DNA of 20,591 nucleotides from Actinomycetes bacterium. Its GTDB lineage: Bacteria > Actinomycetota > Actinomycetes > Actinomycetales > Dermabacteraceae. The notes beneath the pieces were generated by a model. The model ran no database searches. It was not told where the DNA came from and saw nothing but the letters and a program-made list of their open reading frames with translations. This document shows positions 1 to 6,853 of the stretch, in pieces. Made by a program: the position numbers and the translations under genes. The stretch is from NCBI GenBank assembly GCA_023389045.1, contig JAEWEZ010000032.1:1-20591 (forward strand), written 5' to 3'. Within the stretch, counting starts at the first letter, position 1, and every line of letters begins with the position of its first letter.

Positions 1-44
1 CGCTGCCCGCGGGTGTACTCGGTGTCGGCGATCTCGCGGCCCAT
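1..44 (-). CDS. 5' end of a minus-strand gene, possibly glutamate--cysteine ligase
   Basis: Reading leftwards, an ATG at 44 is preceded by GGAGG five bases upstream, a good ribosome binding site. It opens a frame that runs off the window edge: MGREIADTEYTRGQ. From memory, actinobacterial GCS2-type glutamate--cysteine ligases often begin with a similar MGxEI..xFTR sequence, but fourteen residues are far too few to be sure. The codon use and the ribosome binding site make a real gene start likely; its identity is a guess. Confidence 0.35.
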   Translation of the reverse strand, partial: MGREIADTEYTRGQ

Positions 45-308
45 CGGGGCCTCCCATGCTGTCGGGGGCTGGTGCCTTCCCATCATGGCTGAGGGGCGCG
101 TGGGAGGGCAGGTTCAGGGGTCCTTGGTGTCGGGAGCGCCACGTCAGAGCGCGCCGACGGGGCACCCTGCGTGGCGGTGAGCGGGCGGGCGCAGCGGGGC
201 CGACGGTGACTCTGTGGCAGCGCCGCGGGTGGGGCAGGGGCTCGGGTGGGCCGGCAAGGAAGGGGCAGACGGCGGCTCCCCGTCGATCCCATGACGGATA
301 GCCCAGCG
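45..308. other. Intergenic stretch, no gene recognised
   Basis: This G/C-rich region separates the minus-strand gene at the left edge from the plus-strand operon starting at 343. Short open frames exist on both strands, but they are Arg/Pro/Gly-rich, match no family I know and lack convincing ribosome binding sites. It presumably holds the promoter of the leftward gene, for which I see no clear boxes. Confidence 0.5.
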
Positions 309-343
309 CTTGTTTGTCAGAGCCCCGTCCTAAACTGCCAACG
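309..343 (+). promoter_or_regulatory. PafBC/RecA-NDp-like promoter giving a leaderless transcript
   Basis: TTGTCA at 314-319 is followed by GAG, eight bases, and TAAACT at 331-336. This fits the known actinobacterial DNA-damage promoter consensus tTGTCRgtg-N8-TAnnnT in every fixed position and in two of the three gtg bases. Six bases separate the -10 box from the GTG at 343, so transcription should begin at or within a base of the start codon, which also lacks a ribosome binding site. PafBC control is inferred from the motif; no pafBC genes are in the window. Confidence 0.6.
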
Positions 344-1254
344 TGACCGAAAACAGTCAGCAGCACATCCAGCAGCACCACGACCAGCCCAGCGACCAGC
401 CCAGCGAGCAGGCGAGCCAGCCCTCGGTGGCGACCGCCCCGTCGGGCGCTCCCACGAAGGCCGTGATCCTGGCCCGTGGCTTGGGAACCCGGATGCGTCG
501 GGCCGATGCGAGCGCCCAGCTCGATGAGAAGCAGGCGCAGGTGGCGGCCAGCGGCGTCAAGGCCCTGATCGACGTTGGCCGGCCCTTCCTCGACTACGTG
601 ATCTCCGCGCTCGCTGATGTGGGTATCCGTGAGGTCTGCCTGGTGATTGGCCCGGAGCATGATGCGCTGCGTGAGTATGCCGAGCGCACGAGTGGTGGGC
701 GTGTGCAGGTGACCACCGCGGTGCAGGAGGAGCCGCGCGGCACGGCCGATGCGGTGAGCGCGGCTCGCGAGTTCGCGGAAAGTGACCGTGTGCTGGTCTT
801 GAACTCTGATAATCATTACCCGCGCGAGGCGCTTGCCGCCCTGGTGAAAGCGCCGGGCAGTGCCCTGGTCGGCTTTGACCGTGCCGCGCTGGTGGAGCAC
901 TCCAATATCCCCAAGGACCGTATCCGTGCCTTCGCGATCATTGCGACGGATGAGTCGGGCGCGCTGCGCGACATCGTGGAAAAACCTGATGAGGAGACTC
1001 TGGCCGCCTACGGCGCCGAGGCACCCGTCTCGATGAACGCCTGGCTGTTCACTCCCGCCATCTTCGAGGCGTGCGCCCAGGTGCAGCCGTCGGTGCGCGG
1101 GGAACTGGAGGTTATCGACGCGGTCCGCGCGCTCGTGCAGGCCGGTGAACGGTTCACCGTGGTTCCGGCTGCCGTGGGTGTTCTGGACATGTCCTCCCGT
1201 GCCGACATCGCGGCCGTGCAGGAAGCGCTCGCCGGGGTGGAGGTGCGCCTGTGA
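343..1254 (+). CDS. Sugar-phosphate nucleotidyltransferase (NTP_transferase family)
   Basis: The 303-residue product has a Gln/Ser/Pro-rich tail of about 37 residues and then a Rossmann-like nucleotidyltransferase domain. The NTP-binding loop AVILARGLGTRMR lies at residues 40-52, a variant of LAxGxGTR with Arg in place of the usual second Gly or Ala. GTADAV (133-138) and the metal-binding region LNSDNHY (153-159) follow. Enzymes of this fold join a sugar-1-phosphate to an NTP, releasing pyrophosphate. The gene overlaps the kinase downstream by GTGA, so the kinase probably supplies its substrate. The GTG start is chosen because it sits just after a -10 box. Sugar and nucleotide specificity cannot be read from the sequence. 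Confidence 0.85.
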   Translation: MTENSQQHIQQHHDQPSDQPSEQASQPSVATAPSGAPTKAVILARGLGTRMRRADASAQLDEKQAQVAASGVKALIDVGRPFLDYVISALADVGIREVCLVIGPEHDALREYAERTSGGRVQVTTAVQEEPRGTADAVSAAREFAESDRVLVLNSDNHYPREALAALVKAPGSALVGFDRAALVEHSNIPKDRIRAFAIIATDESGALRDIVEKPDEETLAAYGAEAPVSMNAWLFTPAIFEACAQVQPSVRGELEVIDAVRALVQAGERFTVVPAAVGVLDMSSRADIAAVQEALAGVEVRL

Positions 1255-2528
1255 GCGACGCCTTCACCGCTCTCATCGAGGGAGCTAACGCGGAGGGCCG
1301 CGAGCGCACCGCCTGGTTCGTTCCCGGTCGCATCGAGGTGCTCGGCAAACACACCGACTATGCCGGTGGCCGCTCGCTTCTGGCCGCCCCAGACCGCGGC
1401 CACACGGTGCGGGCCCAGCGTCGCGCCGACGGCATCATCACGGTGCGTTCGCAAGATGCCGAGGGAGAAATCCGCATTGACCTGGACCATCCGGAGGATC
1501 GCCAGGATGCGGTTCCCGGTCATTGGGGCGGCTACGTGCATACGGCGGTGGAGCGCCTGGCGGCGAACTTCCCCGGCCGCCTGGTGGGAGCGGATCTGCA
1601 GGTCAGTTCCACGCTTCCGCTGGCCTCGGGTATGTCCAGCTCCAGTGCCCTGATCGTGGCGGTGGCGCTCGCCCTCATCGACCTCTCCGGTATTGCGGCA
1701 GACCCTGCCTTCACCGGGGAGATCACCTCGGTTGAGCAGCTCGGGGAGTACCTGGGCGCCGTCGAGAACGGGCAGAGCTTCGGCACTCTCGCCGGGCATC
1801 GCGGCGTGGGCACTTTCGGTGGCAGCGAGGACCACACCGGCATGCTGTGCGGCCAGGAGGGTGCCCTCGTACAGTACTCCTTCTGCCCGGTGCGGCATGA
1901 ACGCACGGTGCCGCTGCGCGACGATCTCGCGTTCGTGATCGCCGTCAGTGGCGTCGAGGCCGTGAAAACCGGTGCCGCCCGGGACGCCTACAACCGGGTG
2001 TCTTTGGCCGTGAGCGAGATCCTGCAGCGGTGGCGTGAGGCGACCGGCAGGGAAGACGCCACCCTGGTGGAGGCCGTGGCCACGGGCCCGCAGGGGATCG
2101 CCCGACTCAAGGAACTCGCCGCCGATGATGCCTACCTGAGTGGCCGCCTCGCCCAGTTCCTGTGCGAATCGGAGCGTCTGGTTCCTGCAGCCGCGGTGGC
2201 CCTGGAAGAGGGCGATCTCGAAGAGTTTGGGCATCTGGTGGATGAGTCCCAGTGCGGCGCTGAGAAGGGCCTGCTGAACCAGGTTGAGCAGACGGTTGCC
2301 CTGCAGCGTCAGGCTCGTGCACTCGGGGCGCATGCCGCGAGCGCCTTTGGGGCTGGTTTCGGTGGGAGTGTCTGGGCGCTCGTGGGGGCCGACGACGCGG
2401 AAGGCTTTGCCACCCGCTGGCTCGAGGGCTACCGCGCCGAGTTCCCGGATCTCCCTTTGTCGTCCACCTTCGTGTGCCGACCGGGTACAGCCGCGCATCG
2501 CGTGGGCTATGCCAGCATGAACGCATGA
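1251..2528 (+). CDS. Galactokinase-like GHMP sugar kinase
   Basis: The 425-residue product has the three GHMP kinase signatures. The sugar-binding N-terminal motif is PGRIEVLGKHTDYAGG (25-40), the ATP loop PLASGMSSSSAL (123-134) and motif 3 GAGFGGSV (367-374). A GGSEDH segment at 190-195 fits the catalytic Asp region. Length matches galactokinases (380-430 residues). Classical galactokinases read PGRVNLIGEHTDYN; here Asn becomes Glu and the Glu of GEHTD becomes Lys, so the sugar may not be galactose. The GTG start overlaps the stop of the nucleotidyltransferase. Such kinases make a sugar-1-phosphate, the substrate expected for the gene upstream. Cytoplasmic, with no signal peptide. Confidence 0.85.
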   Translation: MSDAFTALIEGANAEGRERTAWFVPGRIEVLGKHTDYAGGRSLLAAPDRGHTVRAQRRADGIITVRSQDAEGEIRIDLDHPEDRQDAVPGHWGGYVHTAVERLAANFPGRLVGADLQVSSTLPLASGMSSSSALIVAVALALIDLSGIAADPAFTGEITSVEQLGEYLGAVENGQSFGTLAGHRGVGTFGGSEDHTGMLCGQEGALVQYSFCPVRHERTVPLRDDLAFVIAVSGVEAVKTGAARDAYNRVSLAVSEILQRWREATGREDATLVEAVATGPQGIARLKELAADDAYLSGRLAQFLCESERLVPAAAVALEEGDLEEFGHLVDESQCGAEKGLLNQVEQTVALQRQARALGAHAASAFGAGFGGSVWALVGADDAEGFATRWLEGYRAEFPDLPLSSTFVCRPGTAAHRVGYASMNA

Positions 2529-3304
2529 GCATGCCCTCCCGCGCCCTGCCCTGGCCGAGCGATGCCCCGGTGCTTCCGGTGGCGCCGCTGCGCCCCACCA
2601 TCGACCGTTTCTCCTCTCTTGCTCTGCGTTTCCCGGCCGACCTCGAGGCCATCCCGGGGCTTGCCATGGGTGAAGAGGAAACGGCTGCTGATCTGCCGCC
2701 GAGTCTGGAGCAGGTGGCTGATGAGTTCGGCGGCATCCGCCGCCACGGCATCACCGAGCTGAGCCTGCTGCTGGAGGACCGCAGCGATGTCGGGCCATAC
2801 ACGCTGATGGGCAAGGCAACGGCCTTCGTGCCGTTGCAGGAATCCCCCGAAACCGCGATCGTGCTCAGCATTGATCCCGATGGTGCCCCCGGAGCGGTGT
2901 ACGGCATCGGGGAGGACCTTGCCCTGTACCTCGCAGCACCCGACCTCGCCGGGTGGCTCAGCCGCGTGGCCGATGCGCTCGACGCATCGCTCGCCGCGAT
3001 CCCCTCAGAGGAAGAAGACGCCGACGTGCGCGCCGAAACCGCAGAGCAGGGGATGGACGAGCGCCTGTACGCCGAGGTGCTGGGTATGCGCGACCTGGAG
3101 GCGATGACGACGCTGCCCTTGCAGCGCCCCGACGCGGCCGGCATCGACGATCTGCCTGCCGGCACGGTGGCGGTGGCGGACCTGCGCGAGGCTCCGCTCG
3201 GCACGCGGGTTGACCTGGTGGATGCAGATGTGGAGGGCGACCCGCTCGCGCATCACGTGGTCTTCGCCCACGGTGGCCGGGTGGTTTGTCTGGTGGCCGA
3301 CTGA
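2525..3304 (+). CDS. Hypothetical protein, operon partner of the sugar kinase
   Basis: I do not recognise this 259-residue protein. The ATG at 2525 overlaps the kinase stop (ATGA), giving translational coupling. The product is acidic, has no signal peptide or membrane segment, and contains an Asp/Glu cluster at about residues 160-180. The central part (roughly 55-155) loosely recalls SMI1/KNR4 (SUKH) proteins: an AIVLSIDPDGAPGAVYGIG strand-turn-strand, then LAAPDLAGWLSRVADAL, like the helix that ends SUKH domains. SUKH proteins are often toxin immunity proteins, and a WXG toxin gene lies just downstream, but the resemblance is weak. Coding use is as strong as in its neighbours. Confidence 0.7.
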   Translation: MSMPSRALPWPSDAPVLPVAPLRPTIDRFSSLALRFPADLEAIPGLAMGEEETAADLPPSLEQVADEFGGIRRHGITELSLLLEDRSDVGPYTLMGKATAFVPLQESPETAIVLSIDPDGAPGAVYGIGEDLALYLAAPDLAGWLSRVADALDASLAAIPSEEEDADVRAETAEQGMDERLYAEVLGMRDLEAMTTLPLQRPDAAGIDDLPAGTVAVADLREAPLGTRVDLVDADVEGDPLAHHVVFAHGGRVVCLVAD

Positions 3305-3349
3305 TCATCAGCGAGCAGCCCACGCCCGCCGATCAGCCCATCCGTAGCG

Positions 3350-3396
3350 ATGGGGAGAAGTCCCCATTCACAAGCCCTGACCAGCGCAGATAGCGT
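3350..3396 (+). promoter_or_regulatory. Promoter/operator of the WXG100 toxin gene
   Basis: A perfect hairpin-forming palindrome ATGGGGAGAAGTCCCCAT (3350-3367; 7-bp arms, GAAG centre) lies 23 bases before a TAnnnT box, TAGCGT (3391-3396). A 16/18 match occurs at the same spacing before the second WXG100 gene. No TTGACA-like -35 is seen, and the element would sit just upstream of or over the -35 position. This fits an activator or repressor site better than a terminator, since there is no T-run. The role is inferred from position and recurrence. Confidence 0.5.
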
Positions 3397-3457
3397 TTCG
3401 AACAGTCGGTGTGGTGACGGCGGTGTGGTGACGGCCAAATGCGCGAGAGGGTCAGCG

Positions 3458-4789
3458 GTGACGGGATTTCTGGGTGCAGATACAGATGCTCTGCGCGCGA
3501 TAGAAGCGGACTTCACCCGCTGCGCATCGCAGATCAACAACCTCGCCACCCGTCTGGCCACCGTCGTGGACAGCGTGGACTGGATCGGCCCGGACGCCGA
3601 AGAGTTCCGTGAACGTTGGCGTAGCCAGGTGCACCCTCGGATCGCCGAGGGTGGCAGTGACCTGCGCCGTCGGGGCGCTGAACTGCAGCGTCAGGCCGAA
3701 GAGCAGGATCAAACCTCCTCGGGTGACCAGGTGGACGTAGCATCCCTGATCGGTCAGGCCACCACGACCCTCGCCACCGCCGTCATGGGGCCGGCCGGGG
3801 CTGCTGCGGGCGCCGCGATCGGCGCGCTCGGCGCGATGGTCGGCAGCGAAACGCCCCCGTCGGACGCCCCCGCAGATGCCCCGTCGGGCGCCCCCGTGCC
3901 CGCCCCCGCGATTCAACTCGCCGCCTTTTCCACGCCGCTCGCGACAGTCCGCGCCGCCGAGGTGTCGGAGAAAATCGGCACCGGTGAGCTGAAGTTTGAC
4001 GACACCGGTATGGTCCTCACCCCGCCCGAAACGGATCACTCCGTGACCGTCGGCGCCGACCACGACCTCGCCCCGCGCTCAGACCGCGCCCCCTTCGGGA
4101 TGGACGAAAACGGGAAGCAGATCGACCTGGATCCCTCCACCACCTACACGGTGAAGGACCGCGGCACTTTCTACACCGATGCGGAGGGCTGCATCACCTA
4201 TGTGGAGGCGACCGGCGGCGGCAAGGAGATGAATCCGAACCTGCGCGAGGTGCTGCCCGACGTGACCTACCACGTCAACGAATCCACCTACTACCAGACC
4301 GATGAGCTGGGCCGCACCGAGCACATGTATGTGGAGGATGTGCAGTTAGACCGCGATATGAAGCGGAGCCAGTCGATCCAGTCGAAGATCGCGGAACGCT
4401 TCGACATGACCACCCCTGAGGGTACCGAGGAGATCTCCTTTAACGCCGGGCATGTTCTCGCCCGCCAGCTCGGCGGTATCCGCGAGGAGATCAACTACAC
4501 CCGTCAGTGGGACGAAGTGAATCAGGCCCGCGATGGGAAAGACACGATCTACACCTATGAATCCCTGATGGCCGACGGGGTGGGCGAAGGTAAGAACTAC
4601 TCCTATGAGACCCGCGTGAACTGGGGCGATAAACAGCCGCCGGGTGTGGGCAAGGGCAGTGAGCCCTGGGAGTACGTGCCGGAGTCCTACGACGTGCACA
4701 TTACGGAGGACGGCCGAGAGATCGTCGATGCACATTTGCCGAACTACCCTGACGATGCGACCTTCGCTCGACGGGAGGAATCCTCGTGA
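3458..4789 (+). CDS. WXG100-domain polymorphic toxin with DNA/RNA endonuclease-like C-terminus
   Basis: The 443-residue product has three parts. Residues 1-95 form a helical WXG100 domain with GADTDALR near the start and W42-I-G44 at the turn, the mark of type VII secretion targets. Residues about 100-130 are Ala/Gly-rich and hydrophobic, then a Pro/Ala linker runs to about 157. The C-terminal ~200 residues end in a region like Endonuclea_NS_2 (DNA/RNA non-specific endonuclease): a YxTDELGRT strand, then NAGHVLARQLGG with putative catalytic H332 and candidate metal ligand N346. The usual DRGH is here NAGH. GTG 3458 is chosen because GAGAGG lies about eight bases upstream and the WXG domain then begins at residue 1; the frame is open further upstream. 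The next gene overlaps its stop by GTGA, as expected for immunity. Nuclease activity is inferred. Confidence 0.75.
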   Translation: MTGFLGADTDALRAIEADFTRCASQINNLATRLATVVDSVDWIGPDAEEFRERWRSQVHPRIAEGGSDLRRRGAELQRQAEEQDQTSSGDQVDVASLIGQATTTLATAVMGPAGAAAGAAIGALGAMVGSETPPSDAPADAPSGAPVPAPAIQLAAFSTPLATVRAAEVSEKIGTGELKFDDTGMVLTPPETDHSVTVGADHDLAPRSDRAPFGMDENGKQIDLDPSTTYTVKDRGTFYTDAEGCITYVEATGGGKEMNPNLREVLPDVTYHVNESTYYQTDELGRTEHMYVEDVQLDRDMKRSQSIQSKIAERFDMTTPEGTEEISFNAGHVLARQLGGIREEINYTRQWDEVNQARDGKDTIYTYESLMADGVGEGKNYSYETRVNWGDKQPPGVGKGSEPWEYVPESYDVHITEDGREIVDAHLPNYPDDATFARREESS

Positions 4790-5325
4790 ACAGCACCGAC
4801 CAGCCCACTGAGAACCACGCCGAACCCACGAACGAAAACCACGCCGAACCCACGAACGAGTGTGAAAACCTAGCCCCGATGGAACGCCAGGGGATTCTTA
4901 CCCAGGAGCTCGCTCGGGCTGTCATCGTCGGCTTGAACCTCAGCGACGATTGGCGCAGCGTCACCGCCGCCTTCATCCCCGATGACAAGAGCTGGGCAGC
5001 CAGGATCGTGATCACCCATGCGGACGGGTCCGACCACAGCGGCGACACCCGCTTTGGCTACGACTCGCACTTCACGGTGCTGCTGGTGGCCCTGCAGGAG
5101 TCGTATGCGGAGCAGAAGCACGCCTTTGTTTCCATGAAGCTCACGGCATGGCGAAACGAGGACAACCTGGATCGCATCTCGGTCTCGACTGAGGTGAACT
5201 ACGACCAGGACCCGGGAAGCTTCGACGGTGTCGGCGGGGTGGATCAGCAGACGGCTGCGCATCTGGTGCAGCGCTTCGGTGTGGATCACGTGCCGGACTG
5301 GGTGCGCGAGCGCGCCGTGGGCTGA
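4786..5325 (+). CDS. Probable immunity protein for the upstream nuclease toxin (YezG/DUF600-like)
   Basis: The 179-residue product starts at a GTG that overlaps the toxin stop, so the two are translationally coupled. The first ~30 residues are a hydrophilic tail with a duplicated ENHAEPTNE unit. The rest has the pattern of the YezG/DUF600 immunity family: an amphipathic helix, DDWRSVTAAFIPD, a strand with HADGSDHSGD, a long helix, then a WRNEDNLDRIS-VSTEVNYDQDP ending. In Bacillus, YezG-type proteins neutralise LXG toxins with the same endonuclease class. It has no signal peptide, as fits a cytoplasmic antitoxin. The immunity role is strong by position; the family assignment is tentative. Confidence 0.6.
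   Translation: MNSTDQPTENHAEPTNENHAEPTNECENLAPMERQGILTQELARAVIVGLNLSDDWRSVTAAFIPDDKSWAARIVITHADGSDHSGDTRFGYDSHFTVLLVALQESYAEQKHAFVSMKLTAWRNEDNLDRISVSTEVNYDQDPGSFDGVGGVDQQTAAHLVQRFGVDHVPDWVRERAVG
4813..4860 (+). repeat. Two tandem copies of a 24-bp unit inside the immunity gene
   Basis: Copies at 4813-4836 and 4837-4860 differ only in the last base. The unit is a multiple of three, so it duplicates eight residues in the N-terminal tail (NHAEPTNE) without disturbing the frame. The near-identity suggests a recent slippage duplication. Confidence 0.9.
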
Positions 5326-5404
5326 GCCGGGATTCGCGGGACGGGACGGGGAGGAAGCCGACGGAGATTGGCCCGATCACTCCGTGCGCACCGAACATCG
5401 GTTG

Positions 5405-5432
5405 TGGAATCCCATGGGCCCTGGGGATTCCA
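5405..5432. repeat. Inverted repeat after the immunity gene
   Basis: TGGAATCCC (5405-5413) and GGGATTCCA (5424-5432) are perfect 9-base complementary arms around a 10-base centre. It starts 80 bases after the immunity stop and abuts the conserved regulatory element of the next gene. No T-run follows on either strand, so it could be an operator or a weak terminator. Confidence 0.55.
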
Positions 5433-5477
5433 TAGGGAGAAGTACCCATCGACCCCAGAATCGCCCTCACCTAGACT
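5432..5477 (+). promoter_or_regulatory. Promoter/operator of the second WXG100 gene
   Basis: ATAGGGAGAAGTACCCAT (5432-5449) matches the element at 3350-3367 in 16 of 18 bases, and TAGACT (5472-5477) follows after 22 bases, against 23 in the other copy. The match and the conserved spacing point to co-regulation of the two genes by one DNA-binding protein. The palindrome is less perfect here, with two mismatched arm positions. Confidence 0.5.
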
Positions 5478-5585
5478 GATTGCGCCCGCATCCTGCGTGG
5501 CAGATCAAATATTCACGGCGGCAGAGCACCGATGTCACGGTGCAGGCCCCCCACGACGACACGCAGACCATGGAACGGAGGCGGC

Positions 5586-6623
5586 ATGGCCGGTGGCTTT
5601 ACCGGTGCAGATACCGATTCTCTGCGCATGTACGCCGAGTCTGTGGTCCGCCGTACCACTGCGATCGAAGAGGTTCTTTCCTCCCTCCGTTTCGCGCTGG
5701 ACAGCGTGGAATGGGAAGGCGAAGACGCCGATGGTCTGCGTGGCACCTGGCGACGGGAGATCCGCCCCGACTTTGAGGACTGCATTTTTGAACTGCGCCT
5801 GATGTCCCGTCGACTGCTTGCCCATGCTGAGGAGCAGGACGCGGCGGCGGCATCGGACGGAGCCGGTGGCTATGGCGGTCTGGGAGGCTTGGCTCTAGGT
5901 GGAGCTCTCGGTGATACCGGAGCGTCCAGTGCGCAGGCTATGCAGGCACTTCTCACTGACCTGCTGGGTGCGGCAGAGGACCCGATGCTGGGGATGATCC
6001 AGGAACTCACGGGGATTCCGGCAGCGCTGCTGGATGCCCTGATGGATCTGGCAGGCGATGATCCTCTGGCACGCCTCGGACTGCTCAGTGGTTTCCTCTC
6101 GGCTCTGTTCGGCCCGCAGCTGGGGGGTCTGATTGGTTCCCTTGCGCTGGGCACGGCGCTCCTGCAGGAGCTCATGGCAGCCATTGGATTGAGTGCGCTG
6201 ATCGGTGGGGAAATCGGGCTGGAACCGCTTGGCGACTCGGGTCTGGAGAGCGGTACGGGGCGCGGGGATGACGGTGCGACGTCCGATGAGACCGCAGCCG
6301 AGCAGCCGCAGCAGAATGCCGCCGGTGGGGGATCCGGTGGCGGTTCGGAGGGTGGTTCCGGCGGCGGCTCCGGCGGGGGAGGCGAGGCCACGGGCGGTGG
6401 TGAGCAGGCGGAGCAGCTTGCGCCGGCAGGTCCCTCGACCGCTCACGTCATTGGCGTTGAGGGCGCGCAGGAAGCGGCCGGGTCCCTCTTCCGTGGATCG
6501 AGCGCCGGGGTGGACCTCGGTGTGGAAGACCCCAAGACTCTCTTCGAGCAGTTGCTGGAAGCCTTCGGTTTGGACGGCCTAGGCGCCGGCATGGGCGCGC
6601 GGATCGGGACTACCCGTCGCTGA
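5586..6623 (+). CDS. WXG100-family type VII secretion target with Gly-rich C-terminal region
   Basis: The 345-residue product begins MAGGFTGADTDSLR and has W-E-G at the helix turn (about residues 44-46), then a second helix ending AHAEEQDAAAASD: the same WXG100 module as the toxin at 3458. Residues ~100-225 are mostly hydrophobic, Leu/Gly/Ala-rich helices with repeated ALLxxLxxLAG-like runs, followed by a Gly/Ser-rich linker (about 250-285) and a short tail ending near the stop. No known toxin domain is seen and no immunity gene follows. The ATG at 5586 is chosen for the GGAACGGAGG ribosome binding site just upstream. The protein may be a secreted structural or pore-forming effector or a partner of the toxin; this is inference. 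Confidence 0.75.
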   Translation: MAGGFTGADTDSLRMYAESVVRRTTAIEEVLSSLRFALDSVEWEGEDADGLRGTWRREIRPDFEDCIFELRLMSRRLLAHAEEQDAAAASDGAGGYGGLGGLALGGALGDTGASSAQAMQALLTDLLGAAEDPMLGMIQELTGIPAALLDALMDLAGDDPLARLGLLSGFLSALFGPQLGGLIGSLALGTALLQELMAAIGLSALIGGEIGLEPLGDSGLESGTGRGDDGATSDETAAEQPQQNAAGGGSGGGSEGGSGGGSGGGGEATGGGEQAEQLAPAGPSTAHVIGVEGAQEAAGSLFRGSSAGVDLGVEDPKTLFEQLLEAFGLDGLGAGMGARIGTTRR

Positions 6624-6762
6624 GCAAGGATCCATGAGGCGCTCACGCGGCGGCCCGTTCATCGCGGGGCGCATGCGTGTGAAGCTCCTGCGTACAGGGC
6701 TTCCGCGTGTGCGGCCGTGAGGCGCGCTTACCCGAACCTCATCGGGATGCGGCAGATCCCCC

Positions 6763-6790
6763 TTGAGTGTTCGGCCGACGGGTCTAGGCT
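6763..6790 (+). promoter_or_regulatory. Sigma-70-type promoter of the aminotransferase gene
   Basis: TTGAGT (6763-6768) and TAGGCT (6785-6790) are 16 bases apart, within the range for the housekeeping sigma factor. The start codon at 6854 is about 57 bases beyond the expected transcription start. The rest of the gap from 6624 contains nothing I recognise apart from a 28-codon frame listed under rejected items. Confidence 0.45.
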
Positions 6791-6853
6791 GTTCCTCACC
6801 CTGCCTCGTTCATGTGCTCTGCAGAGTGCCTGCTGACCCGCAAGGAAGCCATC

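Noticed and set aside
1008..2498. A 496-codon minus-strand frame across the kinase gene
   Set aside because: It is antisense to two genes with full catalytic motifs; its composition (His/Arg/Gly) is that of a high-GC shadow frame.
2107..3204. A 365-codon minus-strand frame, Ser/Arg-rich
   Set aside because: It lies opposite the kinase and the coupled hypothetical gene and has low-complexity Ser/Arg/Ala composition with no family match.
3350..3367. Hairpin considered as a terminator for the gene ending at 3304
   Set aside because: There is no T-run, and a near-copy occurs before the next WXG100 gene at the same promoter distance, so a regulatory site fits better.
6634..6720. A 28-codon basic frame starting ATG 6634 with AAGGA upstream
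   Set aside because: The ribosome binding site is fair, but the product is only a short Arg-rich peptide with no recognisable motif and could arise by chance; not enough support for a gene.
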